Shown in pieces: positions 51,099 to 60,608 of a stretch of DNA of 64,000 nucleotides. The notes beneath the pieces were generated by a model. The model did not search any database, was not told the origin of the DNA, and saw nothing but the letters and a program-made list of their open reading frames with translations. Where the stretch lies: assembly GCF_021654135.1 (NCBI RefSeq), contig NZ_JAKGSD010000035.1:21514-85513 (forward strand). Direction: 5' to 3'. Made by a program: the position numbers and the translations under genes. The first letter of the stretch is position 1. Each line of letters opens with the position of its first letter. Source of the DNA: Amycolatopsis tucumanensis. Its GTDB lineage: Bacteria; Actinomycetota; Actinomycetes; Mycobacteriales; Pseudonocardiaceae.

Positions 51099-52140
51099 TG
51101 CCGGGGTGATGATCTCCATTTCTGGGTGAACCAGCGAAGCCGCCGAGTGGTGGTTACGTGAGAGGGCGGCACCTGCTCCACCTGCCATGGGAGATGGATG
51201 CGGTGGCACCGTCGACTGGGGGTCGTGCTGTCAGCCATCGCACCTCGGCGAGGCAAACAGAGCACGCGAGAGCCGGGGCCGGTGGCGCGCGGCCCAACGC
51301 GATGGAGCGTCGGCGTGCATGTGGTACGCCCGACGGGGGTGCGACGCACCACATGCCTAGGGAGCCGGCATTCGTGAGGCGTGTTGACCTGCGCGGGGTA
51401 CGCCCCCACCCAGGGCCGTGCCGGTATGCGTGACGTGCCCGGGCGTGCGTGCCCCACGCGCGCGGGGAGGGCACGTGCCGGTGGTGCGCGCCCCGCGCGA
51501 GAGGGCACCGGCGAGCGAGGGGCGTGCCGGCATACGTCGGGTGCGTCGCGGGCCGGGGGCGGTGCGCGACCCCGCGTCTGGTGCACCCAACGCGGGCCGG
51601 AGGTGGGGCGCCGCCCCGCGAGGGGCGCACCGGCGGGCGGAGACGTGCCGACATGCGTCGGGGTCGGGAGCATGTGTAGCGTGCACCAGCGCGCGTGCGC
51701 CGACCTGCGTGGGGAGCGCGCATGTGGTTGGTGCGTGCCCCTACGCGAGAGGTGCACCGGCGGGCGGGGGGCGTGCCGGGATCTGTCGGCTGCGCGGACC
51801 CGCGTCAGGTGCGCCAGCGGCCGAGCGCCTTGCGCCACCCCGCGTCTGGTGCACCCAACGCGGGCCGGGGGTGGTGCGCCGCCCCGCGGCGGATGCACCC
51901 GGCGGCCCAGGGGTCATGCGCCATCCCGCGCGGATGCACCCGGCGGGGCGGGGGTCGTGCGCCGCCCCGGCGGGTGCACCCGGCGGGGCGGGGGGGTGCG
52001 CCGCCCCCGCGGTGGGTGCACCCGGCGGGCCGGGGGTGCGCCGGCGGGCGGCAGGGGCGCACCGGTGGGGCCGGGGCGCGCCAGCGGGCGGGGGGGTGCG
52101 CCGGTGGGGGCGGGGAGTGCTGGTAGGCGGCCGGGGGGCG
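51099..52140. repeat. GC-rich degenerate tandem array before the trypsin gene
   Basis: This 1.04 kb has no supported gene. 51099-51420 is unremarkable spacer. From about 51420 to 52140 it is an array of decayed units; the clearest are about 40 bp long between 51868 and 52060, pattern GTGCGCCGCCCCG then GGTGCACCCGGCGGGCCGGG. A 31-bp exact copy occurs at 51570-51600 and 51838-51868. The array ends at the stop codon of the protease gene. Several frames are open throughout, but the peptides are pure repeats. Confidence 0.85.
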
Positions 52141-52932
52141 TCAGGGTAGGACGTCGGCTGGGGTTAGTTGTGCTTGTAGCTCGTCGTGGTAGGCGCCGAC
52201 TCGGGCGTAGACTCCCGGCTTTCCTGGTTCGGCACAGCCTTCGCCCCAGGAGACGACTCCTACGACCCTTCCGGCGGCCACCAGGGGGCCTCCCGAATCG
52301 CCCTGGCAGGTGTCCACTCCGCCCTCCGGGTAGCCGGCACAGACCATCGCCTCGGGGGTGTACTGCTGGGGGTACGCCTTCGCGCAATAGTCGTCGCTCG
52401 TGACGGGGACCGTCGCCTTCAGCAGGACGTCCGACGAGTCGCCCATCGGCTCCGTGTTGCCCCAGCCCAGGATCGTCGCCTCGGTGCCGGCCTGGTAGCC
52501 CGGGTCGTCCTTCGTCGCCAGCGGCAGCGGCTGCGCGGTCAACGGCTGCGTGAGGGTCAGCAGCGCCACGTCGTAGCCCTGCGTGGCGTCCTTGAACTGC
52601 GGATGCACCCACACGTGGGACACAGTGGACACCGTCCCGTCGCGGCCGCTCAGCTGCGTCCGTCCACTGACGACCCGCAGCGACGGCGGGCTCTCCCCCT
52701 GCGCGCAGTGCGCCGCTGTCAGCACTTTGTCCGCCGCGACCAGCGTCCCGCCGCAGAACTGGAGGCCGGTGGCATCGGTCAGCGCCACGGTGAACGGGTA
52801 CTCCGCGATGTTCGCGGGCTTGCCACCGACGATCCCGGGCTCCGCGTGCGCGGCCGGCACGCACACACACGCGGCGACCAAACTCGCGAGAACCACGATC
52901 GATCGGGTGAAACGGCGGACTACAGGGATCAT
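52141..52932 (-). CDS. Secreted trypsin-like serine protease (S1)
   Basis: A 263-residue secreted protease. A signal peptide (cleavage likely after AHA30) and a very short pro-segment precede the mature IVGG (34-37). The triad is His75 in LTAAHC, Asp121 in YDVALL and Ser213 in CQGDSGGP; Asp207 six residues before Ser213 predicts cleavage after Arg/Lys. Six cysteines fit three disulfides. Length matches Streptomyces trypsin. Its stop abuts the GC-rich array. Confidence 0.95.
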   Translation of the reverse strand: MIPVVRRFTRSIVVLASLVAACVCVPAAHAEPGIVGGKPANIAEYPFTVALTDATGLQFCGGTLVAADKVLTAAHCAQGESPPSLRVVSGRTQLSGRDGTVSTVSHVWVHPQFKDATQGYDVALLTLTQPLTAQPLPLATKDDPGYQAGTEATILGWGNTEPMGDSSDVLLKATVPVTSDDYCAKAYPQQYTPEAMVCAGYPEGGVDTCQGDSGGPLVAAGRVVGVVSWGEGCAEPGKPGVYARVGAYHDELQAQLTPADVLP

Positions 52933-53034
52933 TACCAGCTCCTTCGGCGCCCTGGTGAACGGTGTCGCAGTCCAGGATTGCGCGTCGGGAGGGTTCTACA
53001 CATCTACCAAAAGACAGAAATTTCGCGGACAGGT

Positions 53035-53069
53035 CGGGCCCGGTAGGTGGAGCATACCTACCGGGCCCG
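53035..53069 (-). terminator. Hairpin downstream of aceB (distal)
   Basis: CGGGCCCGGTAGGT (53035-53048) pairs perfectly with 53056-53069, 14-bp arms and a 7-nt loop. No U-tract. Confidence 0.55.
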
Positions 53070-53103
53070 AGTGTCCGCGCTGTCCGGCCACAGCCAGCGC
53101 GAG

Positions 53104-53135
53104 CCGGTTTTCCCCGTCAGGAGAGGGAAAACCGG
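53104..53135 (-). terminator. Hairpin downstream of aceB (proximal)
   Basis: CCGGTTTTCCC (53104-53114) pairs perfectly with GGGAAAACCGG (53125-53135), starting 24 bp after the aceB stop. With the distal hairpin it forms a tandem stop for the minus-strand transcript. Confidence 0.6.
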
Positions 53136-53159
53136 GGTCCTCTCAACACGGACGGAGCT

Positions 53160-54767
53160 CTAGACCAGATCCGTCAGGTAGCGCGCGTACGCGCCGGTGG
53201 TCAGGAAGTTCGGCAGCTTCTCGCCGAGCGCAGTCTCCACGAAGATCTCGCGCGCATCGTCCAGTTTGGCCTCCGGGCCCAGGTCGGCCCGCACCGACGC
53301 GAGCTCCTCGTCCAGCATGGTCCGGACCAGCGAATCGGTCACCGCCGTGCCGTCGTCGAGCTTCGTGCCGTTGCGGATCCACTGCCACACCTGCGCCCGC
53401 GCGATCTCCGCGGTCGCCGCGTCCTCCATCAGGCCGAAGATCGCGGCGGCGCCGGTCCCCCGCAGCCACGCGTCCACGTAGCGCAGAGCGACGTTGATGT
53501 TGGCCCGCAGACCCTTTTCGGTGACTTCGCCACCCGCGCTGGCCACGTTCAGCAGATCCTCGGCGGTCACCGAAACGTCCTCGCGCGTCCGGCCGAGCTG
53601 GTTCGGCCAGCCGCCCAGCACGTCGTCGAAGACCTCCCGGCAGACCGGCACCAGACCGGGGTGCGCGACCCACGAGCCGTCGAAGCCGTCGCGCGCCTCG
53701 CGTTCCTTGTCCTGCCGGACCTTCTCGAACGCCAGCGCGTTCGCCTCCGGGTCCTTGCTCGGAATGAACGCCGCCATCCCGCCGATCGCGTGGGCGCCAC
53801 GCTTGTGGCAGGTCTGGACCAGCAGCTCGGTGTAGGCCCGCATGAACGGCGCGGTCATCGTGACCTCGGCGCGGTCGGGCAGGACGAAGTCCGCACCGGC
53901 GTCGCCGAAGTTCTTGATGATCGAGAAGATGTAGTCCCACCGGCCCGCGTTCAGGCCGGCCGCGTGCTCACGCAGCTCGAACAGGATCTCGTCCATCTCG
54001 AACGCCGCGGTGATCGTCTCGATCAGGACGGTCGCCCGGATCGTGCCCTGCGGGATGCCCAGCTCCTGCTGCGCGAGGCGGAACACGTCGTTCCACAGCC
54101 GCGCCTCGAGGTGGTTCTCCAGCTTGGGCAGGTAGAAGTACGGCCCGCTCCCCCGCGCCAGCAGCTGGCGCGCGTTGTGGAACAGGTACAGGCCGAAGTC
54201 CACCAGGCTCGCCGAAACCGGCCGCCCGTCGATGCGCAGGTGCTTCTCGACCAGGTGCCACCCACGCGGGCGAACGACGATCGTCGCGGGGTTGTCGCAG
54301 ATCGTGTAGCGCTTGCCCGACTCGGTGGTGAAGTCGATGTCGCGCCGGATGGCGTCGAACAGGTTCAGCTGCCCGCCGACGATGTTCGACCAGGTCGGCG
54401 AGGTCGCGTCCTCGAAGTCGGCCAGCCACACCTTCGCGCCGGAGTTCAGCGCGTTCACGGTCATCTTGCGGTCGGTCGGGCCGGTGATCTCCACACGCCG
54501 GTCCTCGAGGCCGGGCGCCGCGGGCGCCACCTGCCAGGAGTCGTCGTTGCGGATCCAGCGGGTCTCCGGCCGGAAGTCGAGCACCTCTTCGCCGCCGGCG
54601 AGCTTCTCCCGCCGCTGCCGCCGCTCGTCGAGCAGCTCGCGCCGCCGTCCGGCGAACTCGTTGTCCAGCCGCGCGATGAAGGCCAGCGCCGCCGGGGTGA
54701 GGATCTCGTCGTACCGCTCGCCGGCCGGGCCGGCGACCTCGATCTGCGAGGTGAACCTGTGGGACAT
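53160..54767 (-). CDS. aceB: Malate synthase A
   Basis: A 535-residue enzyme of the shorter (type A) malate synthase group, which condenses glyoxylate and acetyl-CoA to malate. Recognisable blocks: KVWLADFEDATSPTW, YTICDNPATIVVRPRGWHL, YFYLPKLENHLEARLWNDVF, RATVLIETITAAFEMDEIL (active-site Glu), GLNAGRWDYIFSIIK, and GGMAAFIPSKD. Mycobacteria use the longer GlcB type instead, so this is a difference from the M. tuberculosis layout. It lies 68 bp downstream of aceA and is probably co-transcribed with it. Confidence 0.96.
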   Translation of the reverse strand: MSHRFTSQIEVAGPAGERYDEILTPAALAFIARLDNEFAGRRRELLDERRQRREKLAGGEEVLDFRPETRWIRNDDSWQVAPAAPGLEDRRVEITGPTDRKMTVNALNSGAKVWLADFEDATSPTWSNIVGGQLNLFDAIRRDIDFTTESGKRYTICDNPATIVVRPRGWHLVEKHLRIDGRPVSASLVDFGLYLFHNARQLLARGSGPYFYLPKLENHLEARLWNDVFRLAQQELGIPQGTIRATVLIETITAAFEMDEILFELREHAAGLNAGRWDYIFSIIKNFGDAGADFVLPDRAEVTMTAPFMRAYTELLVQTCHKRGAHAIGGMAAFIPSKDPEANALAFEKVRQDKEREARDGFDGSWVAHPGLVPVCREVFDDVLGGWPNQLGRTREDVSVTAEDLLNVASAGGEVTEKGLRANINVALRYVDAWLRGTGAAAIFGLMEDAATAEIARAQVWQWIRNGTKLDDGTAVTDSLVRTMLDEELASVRADLGPEAKLDDAREIFVETALGEKLPNFLTTGAYARYLTDLV

Positions 54768-54788
54768 GGCAAGCCTTCCTGGAGGGGC

Positions 54789-54828
54789 CGCGAGGCGGCC
54801 AGGGCGAGCGCGCCCTGGCCGCCTCGCG
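54789..54828 (-). terminator. Strong hairpin between aceA and aceB
   Basis: An 18-bp perfect stem (54789-54806 with 54811-54828, loop AGCG) lies 7 bp after the aceA stop and 21 bp before the aceB start. There is no U-tract. It may attenuate or process the transcript so that aceA is made in excess of aceB. Confidence 0.65.
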
Positions 54829-54835
54829 ACTTCTT

Positions 54836-56122
<1,287 letters not shown>

Positions 56123-56135
56123 GGGAGTTCTCCAC

Positions 56136-56288
56136 CTTTGCGAACTTTGCGATGACTCGCTTGCTTGGATCGACCATGACATGCGCTGCGCAAACACCGC
56201 CAGCGCTCCAATTTGCCAATTTCTGCAAATTTTGGCGTAGCATGTTGTGAAGGTTGCGAAACGCGGTTTCGCAGCCGCTGCAAAGTTC
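56136..56288. promoter_or_regulatory. aceA/ramB divergent control region with RamB-like sites
   Basis: RamB of corynebacteria binds A/T-rich sequences containing TTTGCAAA or its variants. Here the 227-bp gap holds TTTGCGAACTTTGC (56137-56150), TTGCCAATTTCTGCAAATTT (about 56214-56233), a perfect palindrome TGCGAAAC-GCG-GTTTCGCA (56255-56273), and CTGCAAAGTTCG (56278-56289). The TTGC(A/G)AA core repeats throughout. Site assignment is by analogy. Confidence 0.7.
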
Positions 56289-56349
56289 GTGGACTGAATC
56301 GGTCACGTGATCGGTGCGGTCGGGAAAAGATCCTCGGGAAGGGCCTGTC

Positions 56350-57774
56350 GTGGAGAAGACTTTCGCCGGCGCGAAGCTGCGCCACCTACGCGAGAGCCGG
56401 TCGATGAGCCAGGCGGACCTGGCCAGGTTGCTGGAAATCAGCCCCAGCTACCTGAACCAGATCGAGCACAACTCGCGTCCCTTGACCGTTCCAGTGCTGC
56501 TTCGCATCACCGAGGCGTTCGGGGTCGACACCGAGTTCTTCGCCAACAACGACACCAGCCGCCTGGTCGCCGACGTGCGCGAAGCGCTGCTCGACGAGTC
56601 GCTCGGCATCGAGGCGACCACCAGCGAGCTCAACGAGCTGGCCACCAACCTGCCGACCATCGCGCAGGCCCTGGTGCGGCTGCACCGCAGCTACCGGGCG
56701 GCGGTGGAGAGCACGGCCGCGCTGGTCACCGAGAACGGCACGGGCCCGCACGGCAGCGCCGCCGCGCCCCTGCCCCACGAGGAGGTCCGCGACTTCTTCT
56801 ACGAGCGCGAGAACTACGTCGCCGAGCTGGACGAACGCGCCGAGCGGATGGCCGAGGACATCGGCCTGCGCCGCGGCGGCGTTCACAAGACTTTGCAGGA
56901 CCGGCTCGCCGACCACTACGGCGTGCAGGTGACCACCGAGGGCATCAACGAGGCCGCGGGCGAGCAGCACCGCTACTCCCCCGACTCGAAGATCCTGCGG
57001 CTCGCGCCGAGCCTGCGCGTGGGCCAGCGGGCGTTCCGGATGGCTTCGCAGATCGCGTTGCTGGAGTACGACGACCTGATCACCGAACTGGCCGACTCGT
57101 GGGCGTTCTCCGGCCCGGCGGCCCGGTCGCTGGCGCGGGTGGGCCTTGCGAACTACTTCGCAGGCGCGCTGATCCTGCCCTACGGCCCGTTCTTGTCCAT
57201 GGCGGAGAGCTTCCGCTACGACATCGAGCGGCTGTGCGACCACTTCGGCGTCGGGTTCGAGACGGTGTGCCACCGGCTGTCCACCCTGCAGCGGCCCAAG
57301 CGGCGCGGCGTGCCGTTCTCGTTCGTGCGGGTGGACCGCGCGGGCAACATGTCGAAGCGGCAGTCCGCGGCGGGCTTCCACTTCTCCCGGGTCGGCGGGT
57401 CGTGCCCCCTGTGGAACGTCTACGAGGCGTTCAGCTCGCCGGGCAAGATCCTCACCCAGATCGCGACGCTGCCGGACGGCAAGAGCTACTTCTGGATCGC
57501 GCGGACCGTGTCGCGCAACATCGGCGGCTACGGCAGCCCGGGCAAGATGTTCAGCGTCGGACTCGGCTGCGAACTCCGGCACGCCGGGCGGCTCATCTAC
57601 TCGACCGGTCTGGACCTGGACGTCAAGGCGGCCGCGACGCCGATCGGCATGGGCTGCAAGGTGTGCGAACGGCCGGCCTGCCCGCAGCGCGCGTTCCCGA
57701 CGATCGGCAAGCAGCTCACGGTCGACGAGAACACCAGCACCTTCGTCCCGTACCCGGCGGTGCCCAAGGGATAG
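56350..57774 (+). CDS. ramB: RamB-type transcriptional regulator (XRE/short-chain fatty acyl regulator)
   Basis: A 474-residue regulator, the same size I recall for M. tuberculosis RamB. The N-terminal XRE HTH (about 6-62) reads LRHLRESRSMSQADLARLLEISPSYLNQIEHNSRPL. The middle contains an IrrE/ImmA-like region (PSLRVGQRAFRMASQIALLE). The C-terminal domain ends with the cysteine cluster MGCKVCERPACPQRAFP. RamB represses the glyoxylate shunt genes and senses the carbon source through short-chain acyl groups. Divergent from aceA. GTG 56350 is the start before EKTFAGAKL. Confidence 0.93.
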   Translation: MEKTFAGAKLRHLRESRSMSQADLARLLEISPSYLNQIEHNSRPLTVPVLLRITEAFGVDTEFFANNDTSRLVADVREALLDESLGIEATTSELNELATNLPTIAQALVRLHRSYRAAVESTAALVTENGTGPHGSAAAPLPHEEVRDFFYERENYVAELDERAERMAEDIGLRRGGVHKTLQDRLADHYGVQVTTEGINEAAGEQHRYSPDSKILRLAPSLRVGQRAFRMASQIALLEYDDLITELADSWAFSGPAARSLARVGLANYFAGALILPYGPFLSMAESFRYDIERLCDHFGVGFETVCHRLSTLQRPKRRGVPFSFVRVDRAGNMSKRQSAAGFHFSRVGGSCPLWNVYEAFSSPGKILTQIATLPDGKSYFWIARTVSRNIGGYGSPGKMFSVGLGCELRHAGRLIYSTGLDLDVKAAATPIGMGCKVCERPACPQRAFPTIGKQLTVDENTSTFVPYPAVPKG

Positions 57775-57783
57775 CGTGGGCGC

Positions 57784-58320
57784 ATGACGACGCTCTTCCG
57801 GATCCTGGCCGTCAGCGGGAGCACGCGGGCGGGCTCGACCAACTCGGCGGTGCTCGCCACCGCGCAGGCGATCGCGCCGGAGGGCGCGGTCGTGGAGGTC
57901 TACGACGGGCTCCGGTCGTTGCCGCACTTCGATCCGGACGACGACCGGGACCCGCTCCCGGACGCCGTCGCCGACCTGCGCGGACAGCTGAAGGAAGCGG
58001 ACGCGGTGCTGTTCTGCACACCGGAGTACGCGGGCGCGCTGCCCGGGTCGTTCAAGAACCTGCTCGACTGGGCGGTGGGTTCGGACGCGATGGGCGGCAA
58101 GCCGGTGGCGTGGATCAACGTGTCGTCGTCGGTCACCGGCGCCGCCGGGGCGCACGAGTCGCTGCGGACCGTGCTCGGCTACCTGGGCACGCGGATCGTC
58201 GAGGAGGCCTGCGTGCACATTCCCGTGCCGCGCGAGGCGATCGGGGCGGACGGTCTCGTCGGCGACGAGGCCATCCGGGAGCGGGTGCGCGCGGCGCTGA
58301 CCGCACTCGCGACCCGCTGA
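57784..58320 (+). CDS. NAD(P)H-dependent FMN reductase
   Basis: A 178-residue flavodoxin-fold protein. The FMN phosphate loop is VSGSTRAGSTNSAVL and the second flavin loop is TPEYAGALPGSFKNLLDWAVG, the YieF/ArsH-type NADPH-dependent FMN reductase signature. It reduces FMN or quinones. It starts 9 bp after the ramB stop, so may be co-transcribed. Confidence 0.9.
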   Translation: MTTLFRILAVSGSTRAGSTNSAVLATAQAIAPEGAVVEVYDGLRSLPHFDPDDDRDPLPDAVADLRGQLKEADAVLFCTPEYAGALPGSFKNLLDWAVGSDAMGGKPVAWINVSSSVTGAAGAHESLRTVLGYLGTRIVEEACVHIPVPREAIGADGLVGDEAIRERVRAALTALATR

Positions 58321-58373
58321 ACCCGGGCCGGCCCCTCGCCCACCGCCACCCTCAACGGAGCGGCTACGCGGCG

Positions 58374-59129
58374 CTAGCTTTGTTCAAGGGTCTTCTGCAG
58401 CGCCTTGTTCGCCTTGCGGGCCATGTCGGCGATGGCCTCGCGGCGTTCGGCGTCGGCTTCGTAGTCGGCGCGGCGGTCGCGCACGACGCGCGCCGGGGAG
58501 CCGACCGCGATGCCGTAGTCCGGGATGTCGCCGCGCACCACGGCGTGCGCGCCGAGGACGCAACCACGGCCGACGCGTGTGCCGCGCAGCACCGAGACCT
58601 TCGTGCCGATCCAGGTGTCCGGCCCGATGCGCACCGGGGTCTTCACGATCCCCTGGTCCTTGATCGGCAGGTTGATGTCGGTGGTGACGTGGTCGAAGTC
58701 ACAGATGTAGACCCAGTCGGCCACCAGGGTCGCCGCGCCGAGCTCGATGTCGAGGTAGCAGTTGACGACGTTCTGACGCCCGAAGACGGCCTTGTCGCCG
58801 ATGCGCAGCGAACCCTCGTGGCAGCGGATCGCGTTGCCGTCGCCGATGTGGACCCAGCGCCCGATCTCCAGGCGGCCGTAACCGGGGCGGCAGTGGATCT
58901 CCACGTCCTTGCCGAGGAAGACCATGCCGCGCAGGATGATGTGCGGGTTCGCCAGCCGGAACTTGAGCAGGCGCCAGTACCGCACCAGGTACCAGGGCGT
59001 GTAGGCGCGGTTGCGCAGCACCCAGCGCAGCGAGTCGGCGGTCAGGAACTTCGCCTGACGAGGGTCGCGCCGGGCGCGGCGCCAGGCCTGCACGCGGGAC
59101 AGCACCGGCGATCCCCACATGGACGTCAT
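58374..59129 (-). CDS. Hexapeptide-repeat acyltransferase (Rv3034c-like)
   Basis: A 251-residue left-handed parallel beta-helix transferase. After a basic helical N-terminus (WRLLKFRLANPHIIL) come hexapeptide turns: LEIGRWVHIGDGNAI, LRIGDKAVFGRQNVV, VRIGPDTWIGTKVSVLRGTRVGRGCVLGAHAVVRGDIPDYGIAVGSPA. Catalytic His is in CDFDHVTTD. Such enzymes acetylate or succinylate sugars; in mycobacteria the homologue lies beside the methylglucose polysaccharide genes, so acylation of that polymer is a reasonable guess. The C-terminus is charged and helical. Confidence 0.87.
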   Translation of the reverse strand: MTSMWGSPVLSRVQAWRRARRDPRQAKFLTADSLRWVLRNRAYTPWYLVRYWRLLKFRLANPHIILRGMVFLGKDVEIHCRPGYGRLEIGRWVHIGDGNAIRCHEGSLRIGDKAVFGRQNVVNCYLDIELGAATLVADWVYICDFDHVTTDINLPIKDQGIVKTPVRIGPDTWIGTKVSVLRGTRVGRGCVLGAHAVVRGDIPDYGIAVGSPARVVRDRRADYEADAERREAIADMARKANKALQKTLEQS

Positions 59130-59134
59130 AGGTT
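59129..59134 (+). promoter_or_regulatory. Leaderless-type -10 element of the nucleoside hydrolase gene
   Basis: TAGGTT ends 6 nt before the ATG at 59141 and overlaps the start codon of the divergent acyltransferase. Confidence 0.5.
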
Positions 59135-59140
59135 GACAGT

Positions 59141-60103
59141 ATGCCGACTCCGTTGATCATCGATACCGACCCGGGCGTGGACGACGCCTTCGCGATCGCG
59201 CTGGCCGCGCTGAGCGAGGACGTCGAACTGCTGGGGGTCACCACAGTCTTCGGCAACGTCCCGCTCGAGGCGACCACCCTGAACGCGCGCCGCGTGCTGG
59301 CCCTGTGCGGGCGCGCGGACGTCCCGGTCGCGGCCGGCGCCGCGCGGCCGCTGGTGCACGAGCAACTGCAGCGGGCCAGCCACGTGCACGGCTCGGACGG
59401 GCTGTCCGGGCGGTCGGCCGCGCTGCCCGAGCCGGACCGCGCGCTGGAGCCGGGCGGGGCGGTGAGCCTGCTGGTTTCCCTGCTGGAGGCGGCCGCGGAG
59501 CCGGTGACGATCGCGCCGATCGGGCCGCTCACGAACATCGCGCTGCTGCTCGCGGCGCACCCCGAGGTGCGGGAGAAGATCGCGCGCATCGTCGTCATGG
59601 GCGGCGGGCTGGCCGGCGGCAACACCACGGGCGCGGCGGAGTTCAACATCTGGAGCGACCCCGAGGCCGCGCGGCGGGTGCTGGTCGAGGAGCCGGTGCC
59701 GTGCGTGCTGGTGCCGATGGACCTGACCTACCGGTGCGCGGTGGACAGCGCGTGGCTGGGCAAGCTCGCCGCGTCCGGGCCGATCGGCGCCGCGCTGGAG
59801 GCGCTGACGCCGGACTACCTGGCGCACTACCGCAAGGCGCTCGGGTGGGACGGGATCGTGCTGCACGACGCGGTCGCGGTGGCGGAGGCGATCCGGCCCG
59901 GGATCCTGCGGACGGAGAGCTACCCGATCGACGTGGAGTGCTCGATGGGCCCCGCCCGCGGCGCGACGCTGGTCGACCGGCGGCGGCAGGCGCTGCGCGC
60001 GGACGCGGAAGGCGACGTCGCGCCGGGGCGCGTCGAGGTGGCCGTGGACGCGGACCTGGACGGGCTGCGGGGCTTCATCCTGGAGCGGCTGGCTCGCGGC
60101 TGA
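59141..60103 (+). CDS. Inosine/uridine-preferring nucleoside hydrolase
   Basis: A 320-residue hydrolase. The metal- and ribose-binding DTDPGVDDAFAIALAA (residues 8-23) is the family signature, with VMGGGLAGGNTTGAAEFNIWSDPEAARRVL and the C-terminal LHDAVAVAEAI (His and Asp ligands). It cleaves nucleosides to ribose and base for purine/pyrimidine salvage. Converges on the glyoxalase gene 10 bp away. Confidence 0.93.
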   Translation: MPTPLIIDTDPGVDDAFAIALAALSEDVELLGVTTVFGNVPLEATTLNARRVLALCGRADVPVAAGAARPLVHEQLQRASHVHGSDGLSGRSAALPEPDRALEPGGAVSLLVSLLEAAAEPVTIAPIGPLTNIALLLAAHPEVREKIARIVVMGGGLAGGNTTGAAEFNIWSDPEAARRVLVEEPVPCVLVPMDLTYRCAVDSAWLGKLAASGPIGAALEALTPDYLAHYRKALGWDGIVLHDAVAVAEAIRPGILRTESYPIDVECSMGPARGATLVDRRRQALRADAEGDVAPGRVEVAVDADLDGLRGFILERLARG

Positions 60104-60113
60104 CGGCCGGTCG

Positions 60114-60518
60114 TCAACGGGCGAGCCTGGCCCTGGCCTCTTCGGTGAGCGGCGCGAAGAGGTTGACCAGGTTGCCGTCGGGGTCGCGGAACAGCAGCGA
60201 GCGGTTGCCCCACGGCATCGTCGTCGGCTTCTGCACGATCTCGGGGACGACCGCCAGCGACGTCAGCCGTTCGTACGCCCGGTCCACGTCCTCGACGAGG
60301 AACTCGAGGATGGCGGAACGGTTCGACTCGGGCACGGCAGCCCCCGGGCTGAACAGCGACATCGTCTCGGCGCCGCCGATCGCGAGGGTGCACGCGGAAC
60401 CGGGGAACTCGGCGAACTGCTCGGCGAGCCACCGCGCCCGGAGGCCGGTCACCTGCTCGTAGAACTCGGCAAGACGGGCGACGTCGCTGGTGATGACACG
60501 GACGGAGACGAGCTGCAC
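60114..60518 (-). CDS. Glyoxalase (VOC) family protein
   Basis: A 134-residue VOC protein with two beta-alpha-beta-beta-beta modules: LVSVRVITSDVARLAEFYEQVTGL and ILEFLVEDVDRAYERL, ending RSLLFRDPDGNLVNLFAPL. GTG 60518 is chosen because the fold starts at once. Divergent from a WYL regulator, a common pairing in actinomycetes in which the regulator controls the VOC protein. Confidence 0.85.
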   Translation of the reverse strand: MQLVSVRVITSDVARLAEFYEQVTGLRARWLAEQFAEFPGSACTLAIGGAETMSLFSPGAAVPESNRSAILEFLVEDVDRAYERLTSLAVVPEIVQKPTTMPWGNRSLLFRDPDGNLVNLFAPLTEEARARLAR

Positions 60519-60608
60519 GGCGGGTCCTTTCTGCACTTCTCGGAGGAACACCGGCCACGCTAGGGGCGATAGTGGACAGGATCCGCCCGGTATTGCGAGG
60601 ATCTTCGG

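Noticed and set aside
51380..52400. Long plus-strand frames through the GC-rich array as a repeat protein
   Set aside because: The peptide is pure low-complexity repeat in every frame, there is no ribosome-binding site, and the frame runs antisense into the protease gene.
54789..54828. Riboswitch between aceA and aceB
   Set aside because: It is a single perfect hairpin without a conserved aptamer-like core; an intercistronic terminator or processing hairpin fits better.
57772..57777. Leaderless promoter TAGCGT for the FMN reductase gene
   Set aside because: The hexamer contains the TAG stop of ramB, so I did not list it as a feature; co-transcription with ramB is as likely.
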